The notes: generated from the letters alone by a model not told the origin. Counted from the stretch's first letter, positions 18,112 to 27,166 are shown. The stretch: DNA of 64,000 nucleotides from an uncultured Oscillospiraceae bacterium (GCA_949841355.1 CATKZP010000013.1:22965-86964); one strand, 5' to 3'. Program-made: numbers and translations.

Positions 18112-19650
18112 ATTCTTTGCGCGATCTATACACGGCTGAGTAAGGAGGATGAAGACAAGCATCAGCCCGAGTCCGAGAGCATCCAAAACCAAAAATCCCT
18201 GCTGACCCACTACGCTATCGACCACGGTTGGGACATCTACGCCATCTACTGTGACGAGGACTTCTCCGGTATCGACAGCGACCGCCCGGACTTCAACCGC
18301 ATGATCGAGGCCGCCAAACAGAAAAAGTTTCAAATTGTCCTGTGCAAGTCCCAGTCCCGATTCACCCGGGACATGGAACTGGTGGAGAAGTACATCCACG
18401 GGCTGTTCCCCATCTGGGGCATCCGCTTCATCGCTGTGGCGGACAACGCCGACACAGAAGTGAAGGGCAACAAAAAGGCCCGGCAGATCAACGGTCTGGT
18501 AAACGAATGGTATCTGGAGGATTTGTCCGAGAACGTCCGCATGGTATTTGATTTGAAACGGCGGGAGGGCAAGTACATCGGCGGCTTCCCCATCTACGGC
18601 TATCAAAAGGACCCAGCGGATAAAAACCACATCATCCCCGATCCGGAGGCTGCCGAGGTGGTGCGCCAGATTTACCAATGGTCCCTGGAAGGCCATGGGC
18701 GGCAGAACATCGCCTATCTGCTCAACCAGCAGGGCGTGCCCAATCCCACCCGCTACAAGGCCGAGCGGGGCTGGACTTGTAACCACCCGATGAAAAACGA
18801 CTTCGGCCTGTGGAACAAGGTGACGGTAGGACGCATCCTCACCAACGAGATGTACACCGGGGTCATGATCCAGGGTCGCAGGAAAAAAGTGAGCTACAAG
18901 TCCAAGGTCATCATCGACACGCCGGAGGATCAGTGGTACCGGGTGGAAGGCACCCACGAGGCCATCATCGACCGGGCCACCTTCGATGCCATCCAGCGAG
19001 GGCTTCGCCTGCGCACCAAAACGGACGGATCGGGCGAAGCCCACCTGCTGTCTGGGCTGGTGAAGTGCGCCGACTGCGGTTCCACCATGAGCAAGTGCTC
19101 CAACGGCAAGCGAAGCTACCTCCGCTGCAAGCTGTACGCCGACAGCGGCAAACAACGGCTGTGTACCCGCCACTCCGTCCGGCTGGATCAGCTCATCGAT
19201 CTGGTGTCCGACCGTATTCGTTACTACGTCCAGACCTATTATGAGCTGAACCCCAACGATCTCCAGCCCCAGGAAGACACCCGGCAGAAAGCCTTGAAGC
19301 AGGAGCGAAAGACCCTCGCGGCTCAACTGGAAAAACGAAGCCAGGCGCTGAAAACGCTGTATTTAGACAAGGTGGCAGGGATTATCAGCGAAGGCCAGTT
19401 TGTGGAGCTGAACCGATCCTTTCTGGACGAAAAAAGCCGCCTGGAACAGCGGCTGGCAAAAATCGAGGAAGAGCTTGAAAAACGGGAACAACCTCAGCAG
19501 CAAGCCGACTTGATGGAAAAGGCGCGGGAGTTGCTGAAGTTGGAAACCGTTCCTCGGGAACTGGTGGTAGGCTTGATTGAACGCATTGAAATCGGCGAAC
19601 GAAATCCCAACACCGGCAAGCAAGAGGTCAAAATAAACTGGAAGTTCTAA
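18112..19650 (+). CDS. large serine recombinase
   Basis: A 512-residue site-specific recombinase. The resolvase domain begins ILCAIYTRLSKEDED; the Ser in TRLS is the catalytic nucleophile. SQSRFTRD and EWYLEDLSENVR follow, then the recombinase domain, a zinc ribbon (CADCGSTMSKC, later CTRH) and a C-terminal coiled coil (about 375-450). The start is a problem: upstream in frame there is a stop at 18106 and no ATG, GTG or TTG before the catalytic serine. GAGGAGG is ideally placed for an ATT start at 18112. The first ATG (18301) would remove the catalytic serine. Either a rare ATT start is used or the start codon has been lost. The gene ends 70 bases from the right border, as expected for the enzyme that moves the element. 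Confidence 0.85.
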   Translation: MLCAIYTRLSKEDEDKHQPESESIQNQKSLLTHYAIDHGWDIYAIYCDEDFSGIDSDRPDFNRMIEAAKQKKFQIVLCKSQSRFTRDMELVEKYIHGLFPIWGIRFIAVADNADTEVKGNKKARQINGLVNEWYLEDLSENVRMVFDLKRREGKYIGGFPIYGYQKDPADKNHIIPDPEAAEVVRQIYQWSLEGHGRQNIAYLLNQQGVPNPTRYKAERGWTCNHPMKNDFGLWNKVTVGRILTNEMYTGVMIQGRRKKVSYKSKVIIDTPEDQWYRVEGTHEAIIDRATFDAIQRGLRLRTKTDGSGEAHLLSGLVKCADCGSTMSKCSNGKRSYLRCKLYADSGKQRLCTRHSVRLDQLIDLVSDRIRYYVQTYYELNPNDLQPQEDTRQKALKQERKTLAAQLEKRSQALKTLYLDKVAGIISEGQFVELNRSFLDEKSRLEQRLAKIEEELEKREQPQQQADLMEKARELLKLETVPRELVVGLIERIEIGERNPNTGKQEVKINWKF

Positions 19651-19656
19651 AATTAG

Positions 19657-19681
19657 GGCACCACGACCACGTCGTGGTGCC
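19657..19681. repeat. perfect inverted repeat near the right end of the element
   Basis: GGCACCACGAC and GTCGTGGTGCC (11 bp) flank CAC, six bases after the recombinase stop. There is no T run, so a terminator role is doubtful. The place, 39 bases from the junction, suits a recombinase binding site. A shorter inverted repeat CCAAAG/CTTTGG lies at 8806-8821 near the left end. Confidence 0.55.
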
Positions 19682-19719
19682 ACCCACACAGCTCAAAATG
19701 TACTAACGGCACAACCCCC

Positions 19720-19994
19720 TGGGGCGCTGTTCCGTCTACCAGTGCCGCTCCCAGCTGCGGCAAAATCAGCGCGTCCAACGACTCCGGATCGCCGGAGCAC
19801 AGTACCTGCTGGGTCTCCAGCCCCGCAGCCTGAGCGTGGCGCTCCACCCGGCGCATGAGGGTGGACTTGCCGCTGCCCGGCCCGCCCTTGATGATGTATA
19901 CCGCCCGCAGCCGCTCCGGATCGGACAGCTGATGGTAGAGGGAGTAAAAACCTGTGGGCGTATTGCCGCCCAGAAAATATCGAATGTTGGGCAT
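19720..19994 (-). pseudogene. P-loop ATPase gene, N-terminal third (interrupted)
   Basis: About 91 codons from the true start MPNIRYFLGGNTPTG to DGTAP, with Walker A IIKGGPGSGKSTL near residue 40. GGAGGAGG lies upstream of the ATG, so the start is genuine. Beyond 19720 the frame runs into mobile-element sequence and stops at 19653 after about 23 foreign residues. The rest of the gene is at 7988-8796. A truncated P-loop peptide could still be made but would lack most of the protein. Confidence 0.85.
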
Positions 19995-20151
19995 CCTGAA
20001 GCCTCCTCCAAGTTTTGGCGCCGCCCGCTGCTGTTGGGCAGGGCTGCCTCTCGTTTCCCTTTAATCTATGTGCGGCGGCGGGGAATGGTGCGCCGCTCCC
20101 CTGCTCCACCCTATTTCTTCCGGCCCGTCCCGTATGCGGCTGGGACCAGCC

Positions 20152-20187
20152 AAAAATAAACGGACCCCGGTTTTTACCGGGGTCCGT
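20152..20187 (-). terminator. terminator of the phosphorelay operon
   Basis: ACGGACCCCGG pairs with CCGGGGTCCGT around six bases. On the minus strand it is followed by TTTATTTTT. Between 19995 and 20151 I see only the ribosome binding site of the split ATPase gene. Confidence 0.88.
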
Positions 20188-20191
20188 CTTG

Positions 20192-22759
20192 TCATTTCAG
20201 GTATTTGTCCAGCAGGCGCAGGACCTCCTGCACGTCGATGGGCTTAGCGATGTGGGCGTTCATGCCGCAGTCCAGGCTGCGCTTCACGTCCTCGGCAAAG
20301 GCGTCCGCCGTCATGGCGATGATGGGCAGGTCCCTGTCCTCCCGCTCCAGGGTGCGGATGACCTGAGTGGCTTCGTAGCCCCCCATCACCGGCATTCGGA
20401 TGTCCATGAGGATGGCCTCGTAATGCCCCACCGGGGACTGCTCGAACATCTCCACACAGATCTGCCCGTTTTCCGCCCAAGTCAGCTCCAGCCCCTCGGC
20501 GCTGAGCAGCTCGTAGGCGATCTCCCAGTTCAGCTCATTGTCCTCCGCCACCAGCACCCGCCGGCCCCGCAGGTCCGGACCCTTCTGCGCCGGCTTTTTC
20601 TCTCCTTCCTCCAGCGGCCCTGCGAACTGGCGCAGGCTGTTGAACAGGGTGGACTTGAACAGCGGCTTGGAAATAAACCCGGTGATGCCCGCCTCCTTGG
20701 CCTTCCCCTCAATCTCTCCCCAGTCGTAGGCGGAGATGAGCAGAATGGGCACCTTATCCCCCAGCTCCTGGCGGATGCTCTTGGCGGTGGCGATGCCGTC
20801 CATTCCAGGCAGCTTCCAGTCCAGCAAAATAATCTGGTAATTGTCTCCCCGCCGGTGGCGTTTGATTACCATTTCTACCGCGCTCTCCCCGTCCAGCGTC
20901 CACTCGGCGCTGATGCCAATGGAGTTCAGGGCGGACACCGTGCTTTCGCACAGCTGCCGGTCGTCATCCACCACCAACATATTCCAGTTGGGCAGAATCA
21001 TGTCCTCTTCCAGCACCTGGGCTTTTTCCAGATCCAGGGTGACGGAAAATTGAGTTCCCTTGCCCTGCTTGCTCTCCATGTCTATCGTACCGCCCATGGC
21101 GTCCACCACGATGTACTTGGTGATGGCCATGCCCAGACCGGTACCTTCGGTGCGGTGCACCCGGGCGCTGTCCTCCCGGGCGAAGGAGTCGAAAATGTGC
21201 TTTTGGAACTCTTGGGACATGCCGATGCCCGTGTCCCGCACCTCAATATGGATGCGCACAAAGTCGTCGCCCTTGGGGGAATCCTCCTCATAGAGGGCCA
21301 TGTGGATTTCCCCGCCCTCGGGGGTAAATTTGATGGCGTTGGACAGCAGATTGAGCAGCACCTGGTTGAGGCGCACACTGTCGCACAGCACGTTTTCCGT
21401 GGAAATGTCGTGGATGAACACATCGAACTGCTGGCGCTTGGCCTTCACCTGGGGCTGGCAGATGGCTACGATGCCATCCACCACCTCCCGCAGGGACACC
21501 TGGTCCATGTTCAGCGTCATCTTGCCGCTCTCAATCTTGGACATGTCCAGCACATCGTTAATCAAGCCCAGCAGATGCTTGCTGGACAGGGTAATCTTTT
21601 TCAGGCAGTTGTGCACCTGCTGGGTGTCGTCGATGTTGGCGGTCGCAATGGCCGTCATACCCACAATCGCGTTCATGGGAGTGCGGATATCGTGGCTCAT
21701 GTTGGACAAAAACTCGCTCTTGGCCCGGTTTGCGTGTTCAGCCTCTTTCTGTGCCTCCTCCGCGGCCTGGCGGGCCTCCTCCACCTCCCGCAGCTGCCTC
21801 CGGGTCAGTCCATAGTACTTGTAGAATACCAGCAGCAGGGCAGTGAGAATGATGGTGCCGCTGAGAATGGTCAGCGAACTCCACTCATGGCTGAATCCAG
21901 TGACGATGGCGTCCATGGAGCCGTAGGGCAGGAACGTGATCAGGAACCACTCGGAATAGGGCAGGCGGGTGCAGTAGAGGTGGTAGCGCTCCCCTCCCAT
22001 GGTAAACTCGTTGGAGTAGTCCGCCCCTTGAAGCATAGAGGCTTGCAGCTCTTCCAGGTACTCATCCGCCGTAATGCCGTTCACATCATCGTAGAGCACC
22101 CGCACCCGCTCAAAATAGTTATTGCGGTAAGCGTCATTGCTGCGGATGACGAAGGAGCCGTCCCGCCGGATGATAAAGGAGTAGGCCCGCTCGTTGTTTT
22201 CCTCCAAAGAGAGGTTATTGCTGATGTAGGACACAGGCAGTCCGGCCACTAAGGCGGCGCAGTCGTGCTCCGGAGTGGGCGGATGCGGGGATGGCATCCC
22301 CAGCAGAACCACCTTTTCCCCCTGGGCATCGGTGCCGATGGCCACCTTTTGCTGGTCCTTGCGCAGGGAGTCCAGGAATGGCTCCGGATCGGTGACGGTG
22401 AGCTGGGAGCCATAGAGCATCTCAAAGCTGCCATCGTTGCCGTAAAAGCCCAGGTAAGCGAAATCCCGGGCCTTGGCCTGGGCCATGAGCTGCTGCTGCA
22501 AGGTCTCGTCCTCATGGATCACCTCGGAGGGGATGGTGCCTACCAGCGCCCGCAGCTGGTCCATCTGTATCCCGATGATACTCTCAAAGTGAACCGAGGT
22601 CTGCTGGCTCATGCTGGACATATACAGCGTCCCCACCTGGTTGATGGTGACGGCGCTTTGATTGCCCATGTGAACGGCGAAAAGGGCGAATACGCACACA
22701 CAAAGCAGCGCTACACCGACCAGGCTGGTAATCAAAAACCGGGTCGTCTTGTTTTTCAT
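20192..22759 (-). CDS. hybrid sensor histidine kinase with two receiver domains
   Basis: An 855-residue membrane hybrid kinase. A signal-anchor helix (about 8-30) precedes an extracytoplasmic dCACHE-like sensor region (about 35-290), and a second membrane helix lies at about 295-318. The HisKA domain has the phosphorylated His in FLSNMSHDIRTPMN (about 355). The HATPase domain carries NLLSNAIKF and DTGIGM, GTGLGM. Two receiver domains follow: LVVDDD with phospho-Asp in LLDWKLPG (about 645), and VLVAEDNELN with phospho-Asp in LMDIRMPVMGG (about 783). It overlaps the upstream Hpt gene by 4 bases. Kinase, Hpt and output regulator are together, a complete phosphorelay. The ligand is unknown. Confidence 0.93.
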   Translation of the reverse strand: MKNKTTRFLITSLVGVALLCVCVFALFAVHMGNQSAVTINQVGTLYMSSMSQQTSVHFESIIGIQMDQLRALVGTIPSEVIHEDETLQQQLMAQAKARDFAYLGFYGNDGSFEMLYGSQLTVTDPEPFLDSLRKDQQKVAIGTDAQGEKVVLLGMPSPHPPTPEHDCAALVAGLPVSYISNNLSLEENNERAYSFIIRRDGSFVIRSNDAYRNNYFERVRVLYDDVNGITADEYLEELQASMLQGADYSNEFTMGGERYHLYCTRLPYSEWFLITFLPYGSMDAIVTGFSHEWSSLTILSGTIILTALLLVFYKYYGLTRRQLREVEEARQAAEEAQKEAEHANRAKSEFLSNMSHDIRTPMNAIVGMTAIATANIDDTQQVHNCLKKITLSSKHLLGLINDVLDMSKIESGKMTLNMDQVSLREVVDGIVAICQPQVKAKRQQFDVFIHDISTENVLCDSVRLNQVLLNLLSNAIKFTPEGGEIHMALYEEDSPKGDDFVRIHIEVRDTGIGMSQEFQKHIFDSFAREDSARVHRTEGTGLGMAITKYIVVDAMGGTIDMESKQGKGTQFSVTLDLEKAQVLEEDMILPNWNMLVVDDDRQLCESTVSALNSIGISAEWTLDGESAVEMVIKRHRRGDNYQIILLDWKLPGMDGIATAKSIRQELGDKVPILLISAYDWGEIEGKAKEAGITGFISKPLFKSTLFNSLRQFAGPLEEGEKKPAQKGPDLRGRRVLVAEDNELNWEIAYELLSAEGLELTWAENGQICVEMFEQSPVGHYEAILMDIRMPVMGGYEATQVIRTLEREDRDLPIIAMTADAFAEDVKRSLDCGMNAHIAKPIDVQEVLRLLDKYLK

Positions 22760-23121
22760 CCCCCGGCCTCCTCCCGGAAGGCCTGGATAGCTTGCGCGGT
22801 CTGGGCATAATCCGCCTTGACCCGCTGAAACAGCTCCTGGGTCTGCGCGCCGGTCTCACCGGCCCGCAGCAGCTCGGTGAGCTGGCTGCTGGAATCCAGC
22901 AGGGCGCTGAACGCCATGTTGGCGCACACGCCCTTGATGGTGTGGGCCGCCCGGAACGCCTCAGACAGATCTCCCGCCTCCATGGAACTGCACAGCAGGT
23001 CGAAGCTGCCGTCCTCCAGGAATTTCAGCACAAACTTCTGCACCAGCCTCTCACTGCGCAGCCGGCCCATGGCCTCCTCGTAATCGCCGTTCAGCGCGGC
23101 GTAGCACTCCTTCAGCGTCAT
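22756..23121 (-). CDS. Hpt phosphotransfer protein
   Basis: A 121-residue stand-alone histidine phosphotransfer protein. The motif AAHTIKGVCANM carries the phosphorylated His (near residue 60) in the usual HxxKG context. It would shuttle phosphate between the receiver domains of the hybrid kinase and the regulator encoded upstream. The start overlaps the stop of the upstream regulator by 4 bases, and its own stop overlaps the kinase start by 4 bases, so the three proteins are made in a coupled way. Confidence 0.9.
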   Translation of the reverse strand: MTLKECYAALNGDYEEAMGRLRSERLVQKFVLKFLEDGSFDLLCSSMEAGDLSEAFRAAHTIKGVCANMAFSALLDSSSQLTELLRAGETGAQTQELFQRVKADYAQTAQAIQAFREEAGG

Positions 23122-25214
23122 TTGCTCTCCTCCCCGCCCTCCGCGTCGATGGGGGACACCGCCGACGTGGCCGTATCAATGGCGTTTTCTTTATGATAGT
23201 AGTTATAGCGGCCCTTGTTCCCGCTGTGCTTTACCACGTACAGGGCCTGGTCGGCGCAGCGGAACAGCCCGTCATATTCGCTTCCCGCCTCCTGGTTGCT
23301 GGCCACGCCCATGCTTACCGAAATAGTGAAGTCCTTGTAGACGCCGCCGTTCACCCGGCTGTATATGCCCTCGATGGCGGATTCCAGGTCGTCCTTGTAC
23401 TCCAGGAAGATGAGGAACTCGTCCCCGCCCACCCGGGCCGCGATGTCGCCGCCCCGGATGCTGTGGCGCAGCCGCTCGGCCAGGAACTTCAGCACCTCGT
23501 CACCGAACATGTGCCCATACGTGTCGTTAGCGGATTTGAAATAGTCCAGATCCAGAATGGCCATGGCGTAGCGGCCAGCGGGCCGGTCCTCCAGCCGCTC
23601 GATGATCCGCTTCTGGGCATAGGCCCGGTTGACCAGCCCCGTAAGGGCGTCGTGGGACGCCTGCCGCTCCAGGCTCTCCAGCTCCAGACGGGAATTGTGG
23701 ATGTCCATGGCCTTGCCGATGCAGCCGGTATAGCGTGGGGGCTCCTCCGAGGACCAGGAGGCCCGGGCCACAATGCGGTGCCACCGCTCCTCCCCCTGTA
23801 TGTTCAGCTTGCAGTCGCACTGCACCACCGGATTGCCCGGGGTGGTGCTGTGCAGGGCGTCGGCCAGCCTGGCCTGCACGTCCGAGTCAATGATGGCCAG
23901 CGCCTCCGCGCTCTGATAGGGGTCCAGCAGCGCCTCGGGCAGGTCCAGCTTTTCCGAGCCCCAGCTGTTCAGCACCAGCGTGGGGGGGGTGATGGTGTAC
24001 TCAAACTGGATCTCCTTGGTCAGCGAGGCGAAGAAGCTGTACTTCATCCGCTCGTGCTCCAGCAGCTCCAGGGTGCGCTCGGAGGCGTTGAGCTCCTTGT
24101 GCTTATGCAGCTCCCGCGCCACGTTCTGGATCTCCCGCTGGCTGCGGCGCTGCTCCCCATTGCCGGTCAGCTCCTCGCGTATCTCGTCCTCGCACTCCTT
24201 CAGGCATTCCAGCACCAGCGGGTTGAACTGGCCGCACTCCCCGCCCACAATCATGGACACCGCCTGCTCGTGGCTGAAGGGGGGCTTATAAACCCGCTCG
24301 GAGGTGAGCGCGTCGTACACATCGGCCATGGCCACGATCTGGGCGGAGATGGGGATTTCATCCCCCTTCAGCCCATCGGGATAGCCCCTGCCGTCCCAGC
24401 GCTCGTGGTGCCAGCGGCAGATCTGGTAGGCAAAGCGGACCAGCGACTCGTTCTGGTAGGAGGGCAGGTTTTCCAGCATCTCCGCCCCCACCATGGAGTG
24501 GGTTTTCATGATGGCAAATTCCTCCGGGGTGAATTTGCCGGGCTTGTTCAAGATCTCCTCCGGAATGGCAATCTTACCGATGTCGTGCAGGGCGGAGGCC
24601 ATGCTGATGACGGAGATGTCCGTCTGATTGACGTGATAGCGGTCGGTCTTGCGCACCAGGGCGCTGAGCAGGGTTTCGGTGAGGATATGTACGTTGCGCA
24701 CATGCATTCCGCTCTCGCCGTTGCGGAACTCCACGCAGTGGCTGAGAATGTCGATCATCAGGCTGCTGCGCTGCTCCTTCTCATAGATCTGTTCCGTCAC
24801 CATGGCGGCCAGCCGCTTCTGCTTGGCGTAGAGCAAAATGGTGTTCACCACCCGGCGGTGGACAATCAGCGCGTCGAAGGGGCGGCTGATGAAGTCGGTG
24901 ATGCCCAGCTCAAAGGCCCGCTCAATGTGGCTGGAGCCCCGTTCCGCCGAAATCATGATGACCGGAATATCCTCGATCCACCGGTACTTATTCATCTCCG
25001 TGAGCACACCGAAGCCGTCCATCACAGGCATCACAATGTCCAACAGCACCAGGGAAATATCCATGCTGTGCTTTTGCATCATCGCTATGCCGTCGGCGCC
25101 ATTTTCCGCCTCAATGATATCAAACTCACCGCCCAGCATATCCGCCAGGATCGCCCGGTTCATCTCCGAGTCGTCCACGATAAGTATTTTTTGTCTGTCC
25201 GTGATTTTCTCCAA
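23118..25214 (-). CDS. response regulator with HD-GYP and GGDEF domains
   Basis: A 698-residue output protein of the phosphorelay. The receiver domain is at 1-125 (phospho-Asp59 in LLDIVMPVMDG). The HD-GYP phosphodiesterase domain shows ALHDIGKIAIP and HHERWDGRGYPDG. A PAS-like linker follows, then a diguanylate cyclase domain with RVGGDEFLIFL. An inhibitory I-site RGGD sits five residues before GGDEF, so product feedback is likely. Making and breaking enzymes for cyclic di-GMP are thus in one chain. The start is TTG at 25214, with GGAGGAGG upstream. It is the first gene of the operon. Confidence 0.92.
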   Translation of the reverse strand: MEKITDRQKILIVDDSEMNRAILADMLGGEFDIIEAENGADGIAMMQKHSMDISLVLLDIVMPVMDGFGVLTEMNKYRWIEDIPVIMISAERGSSHIERAFELGITDFISRPFDALIVHRRVVNTILLYAKQKRLAAMVTEQIYEKEQRSSLMIDILSHCVEFRNGESGMHVRNVHILTETLLSALVRKTDRYHVNQTDISVISMASALHDIGKIAIPEEILNKPGKFTPEEFAIMKTHSMVGAEMLENLPSYQNESLVRFAYQICRWHHERWDGRGYPDGLKGDEIPISAQIVAMADVYDALTSERVYKPPFSHEQAVSMIVGGECGQFNPLVLECLKECEDEIREELTGNGEQRRSQREIQNVARELHKHKELNASERTLELLEHERMKYSFFASLTKEIQFEYTITPPTLVLNSWGSEKLDLPEALLDPYQSAEALAIIDSDVQARLADALHSTTPGNPVVQCDCKLNIQGEERWHRIVARASWSSEEPPRYTGCIGKAMDIHNSRLELESLERQASHDALTGLVNRAYAQKRIIERLEDRPAGRYAMAILDLDYFKSANDTYGHMFGDEVLKFLAERLRHSIRGGDIAARVGGDEFLIFLEYKDDLESAIEGIYSRVNGGVYKDFTISVSMGVASNQEAGSEYDGLFRCADQALYVVKHSGNKGRYNYYHKENAIDTATSAVSPIDAEGGEESK

Positions 25215-25301
25215 GGTATGCCTCCTCCTTTTGCGTACACACGTTCACCGCCCGCCGGCGATCCAAGCGCAGCGGCGGGCATACCCACCGCATTGCTTTA
25301 T

Positions 25302-25331
25302 AGTATACCACAAACCTCTGCCAAAACACAA
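25302..25331 (-). promoter_or_regulatory. promoter of the phosphorelay operon
   Basis: On the minus strand: TTGTGT, 18 bases, TATACT, with TATAAA overlapping. About 85 bases of leader precede the TTG start. Confidence 0.55.
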
Positions 25332-25384
25332 GCAGATTTCCCAAATCAAGGGGGAACTCCGGCGGAAAAATTATGCGGTTCCGC

Positions 25385-25413
25385 TTTACATTTCCTGCCG
25401 TAAGGTATACAAT
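25385..25413 (+). promoter_or_regulatory. promoter of the MBL-fold RNase gene
   Basis: TTTACA, 17 bases, TACAAT, about 50 bases before the start codon; divergent from the phosphorelay promoter. Confidence 0.6.
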
Positions 25414-25465
25414 ACAATTTGGTGAACTATACATAGAAGTCGCAGAGAGTTGAGGTGCTTTTTAG

Positions 25466-27061
25466 ATGAAACTAACATTTTTCGGCGCGGCCAAGGCGGT
25501 CACCGGCAGCTGTCACTGCGTGGAGGTCAATGGGCACAAGGTGCTCGTTGACTGCGGGCTTCAGCAGGGCCGGGACGAACGGGACAACCGGGAGCTGGAC
25601 TTCACCCCAAGCTACATCGACGATGTGGTGGTCACCCACGCCCACATCGACCACTCGGGCCGGCTGCCCCTGCTGGTAAAGCAGGGCTTTTCGGGCAATA
25701 TCTACTGCACCCGGCTGACGGCCCAGCTGCTGTCCATCATGCTGCGGGACTCCGCCCAGATCCAGGAAAACGACGCCGCCTATGAAAACCAGAAGGGCCG
25801 GCGGGCGGGCAAGCCCCCTGTGGAGCCGCTCTACACCCTGGAGGACGTGGAAAAAACCCTGCGCCACCTGGTCACCTGCGAGTACGGCTGGGAGCTGGAG
25901 ATTTCCGACGGCATCAAGGTCCGCTTTGTGGACGCGGGCCATCTTCTGGGCTCCGCCTGCGTGGAGATGTGGCTCACCGAACAGGGCTTCACCAAAAAAA
26001 TCGTGTTCTCCGGCGACATCGGCAACCGCAAGCAGCCCATCATCCGCTCTCCCCAGCCCATCACCGAGGCGGACTATGTGGTCACCGAGAGCACCTACGG
26101 CGACCGCCTGCACAACGTGAAGGAGAAGCCCAACTACGCCGACGACCTGGCCCGGGTCATCGACGAAACCCTGGCCAAGGGCGGCAACCTGGTGATTCCC
26201 TCCTTCGCCGTGGGGCGCACCCAGGAGCTTTTGTACTTCATCCGGGAAATCAAGGAGCAGGGCCTGGTGGACTGCGACCCGGATTTCCAGGTATACGTGG
26301 ACTCCCCCCTGGCCGGCGCGGCCACCGAGATCTTCTCCGGCGACCTCACCGGATATCTGGACGACGAGGCGGTGGAGCACCTGCGGGGCGGAGCGCTGTT
26401 CCGCTTCCCGGGGCTGAACATCACCGAGAGCACCGAGGAATCCCGGGAGCTGAACCTGGACCCCCGCCCCAAGGTCATCATCTCCGCCTCCGGCATGTGC
26501 GACGCCGGGCGCATCCGCCACCACCTGAAGCACAACCTGTGGCGGCCTGAGTCCACCATTCTGTTCGTGGGCTACCAGGCGGAGGGCTCTCTGGGCCGGC
26601 GCATTCTGGACGGCGCGGACCACGTGAAGCTGTTCGGGGAGGAGATCGCCGTGCGGGCGCGGATCGTCCGCTTCCACGGCCTGAGCTCCCACGCCGACCG
26701 GGACGGGCTGGTGCGCTGGATCAATCTGTATACCCCCAAGCCTCAGCAGGTGTTCGTGGTCCACGGCGAGGCCCGGGCGGCGGAGAACTATGCCAACACC
26801 CTCACCGAGATGGGCTTCTCCGCCCACGCCCCCAACTACGAGGAGGTCTACGACCTGCTGGAGGACCGCATGATCGCCCCCGGCATCGTGCTGGAGCCCA
26901 AAGCGGCCCCGGTGGACCCGGGCTCCCCCGCCTACCGCCGTCTGGAGGACGTGGGAAAGAAGCTCATGGAGGTCATCGCCCACAACAAGGGCGGGTCCAA
27001 CAAGGATCTCGGCAAGTTTGCCGACCAGCTGCGGGCGCTCATCTCCAAGTGGGACAGGTAG
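25466..27061 (+). CDS. MBL-fold beta-CASP RNA exonuclease-like protein
   Basis: A 531-residue metallo-beta-lactamase protein of the beta-CASP/RNA-processing group (YsiA/CPSF73-like). Metal motifs are THAHIDHSGRLP (HxHxDH), a His in DAGHLLGSA, and Asp in FSGDIGN. The beta-CASP domain has ESTYGDR, the motif IPSFAVGRTQE and SSHADRDGL near the end, and a C-terminal RMMBL block with VVHGEARAAE. These enzymes usually process RNA; the substrate here is unknown. It stands alone between its promoter and a terminator. Confidence 0.88.
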   Translation: MKLTFFGAAKAVTGSCHCVEVNGHKVLVDCGLQQGRDERDNRELDFTPSYIDDVVVTHAHIDHSGRLPLLVKQGFSGNIYCTRLTAQLLSIMLRDSAQIQENDAAYENQKGRRAGKPPVEPLYTLEDVEKTLRHLVTCEYGWELEISDGIKVRFVDAGHLLGSACVEMWLTEQGFTKKIVFSGDIGNRKQPIIRSPQPITEADYVVTESTYGDRLHNVKEKPNYADDLARVIDETLAKGGNLVIPSFAVGRTQELLYFIREIKEQGLVDCDPDFQVYVDSPLAGAATEIFSGDLTGYLDDEAVEHLRGGALFRFPGLNITESTEESRELNLDPRPKVIISASGMCDAGRIRHHLKHNLWRPESTILFVGYQAEGSLGRRILDGADHVKLFGEEIAVRARIVRFHGLSSHADRDGLVRWINLYTPKPQQVFVVHGEARAAENYANTLTEMGFSAHAPNYEEVYDLLEDRMIAPGIVLEPKAAPVDPGSPAYRRLEDVGKKLMEVIAHNKGGSNKDLGKFADQLRALISKWDR

Positions 27062-27166
27062 GGGCCTGCCCTCTGCCAAGGGCGCGTATGGCAACTTCGG
27101 CCTGCTTGGCAAATGGACGCCATTTTCCTGGGACGCCGGCGCCATGCAAATCACCATAGCAACGCG

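Larger units (their letters stand above)
8793..19723. mobile_element. 10.9-kb integrative element with two recombinases, recQ-DRT1 and NTase-cca cargo
   Basis: The boundaries come from the split ATPase gene: TGGG occurs at 8793-8796 and at 19720-19723, and joining across it restores the frame. The element is about 10,927 bp. A tyrosine integrase lies at the left end, and a large serine recombinase at the right end, 70 bases from the border. Cargo is a YcgL-type nucleotidyltransferase, a CCA-adding enzyme, RecQ, an RT-nitrilase fusion and a 37-residue peptide. There are no conjugation, replication or phage structural genes, so it is at most an integrative (or mobilisable) island. Which recombinase moved it is unclear; proximity and the very short shared core favour the serine recombinase. 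The DRT1 gene is visibly less GC-rich than the flanks. Confidence 0.8.

Noticed and set aside
19657..19681. Terminator of the serine recombinase
   Set aside because: The hairpin is perfect but has no T run on either strand; listed as an inverted repeat instead.
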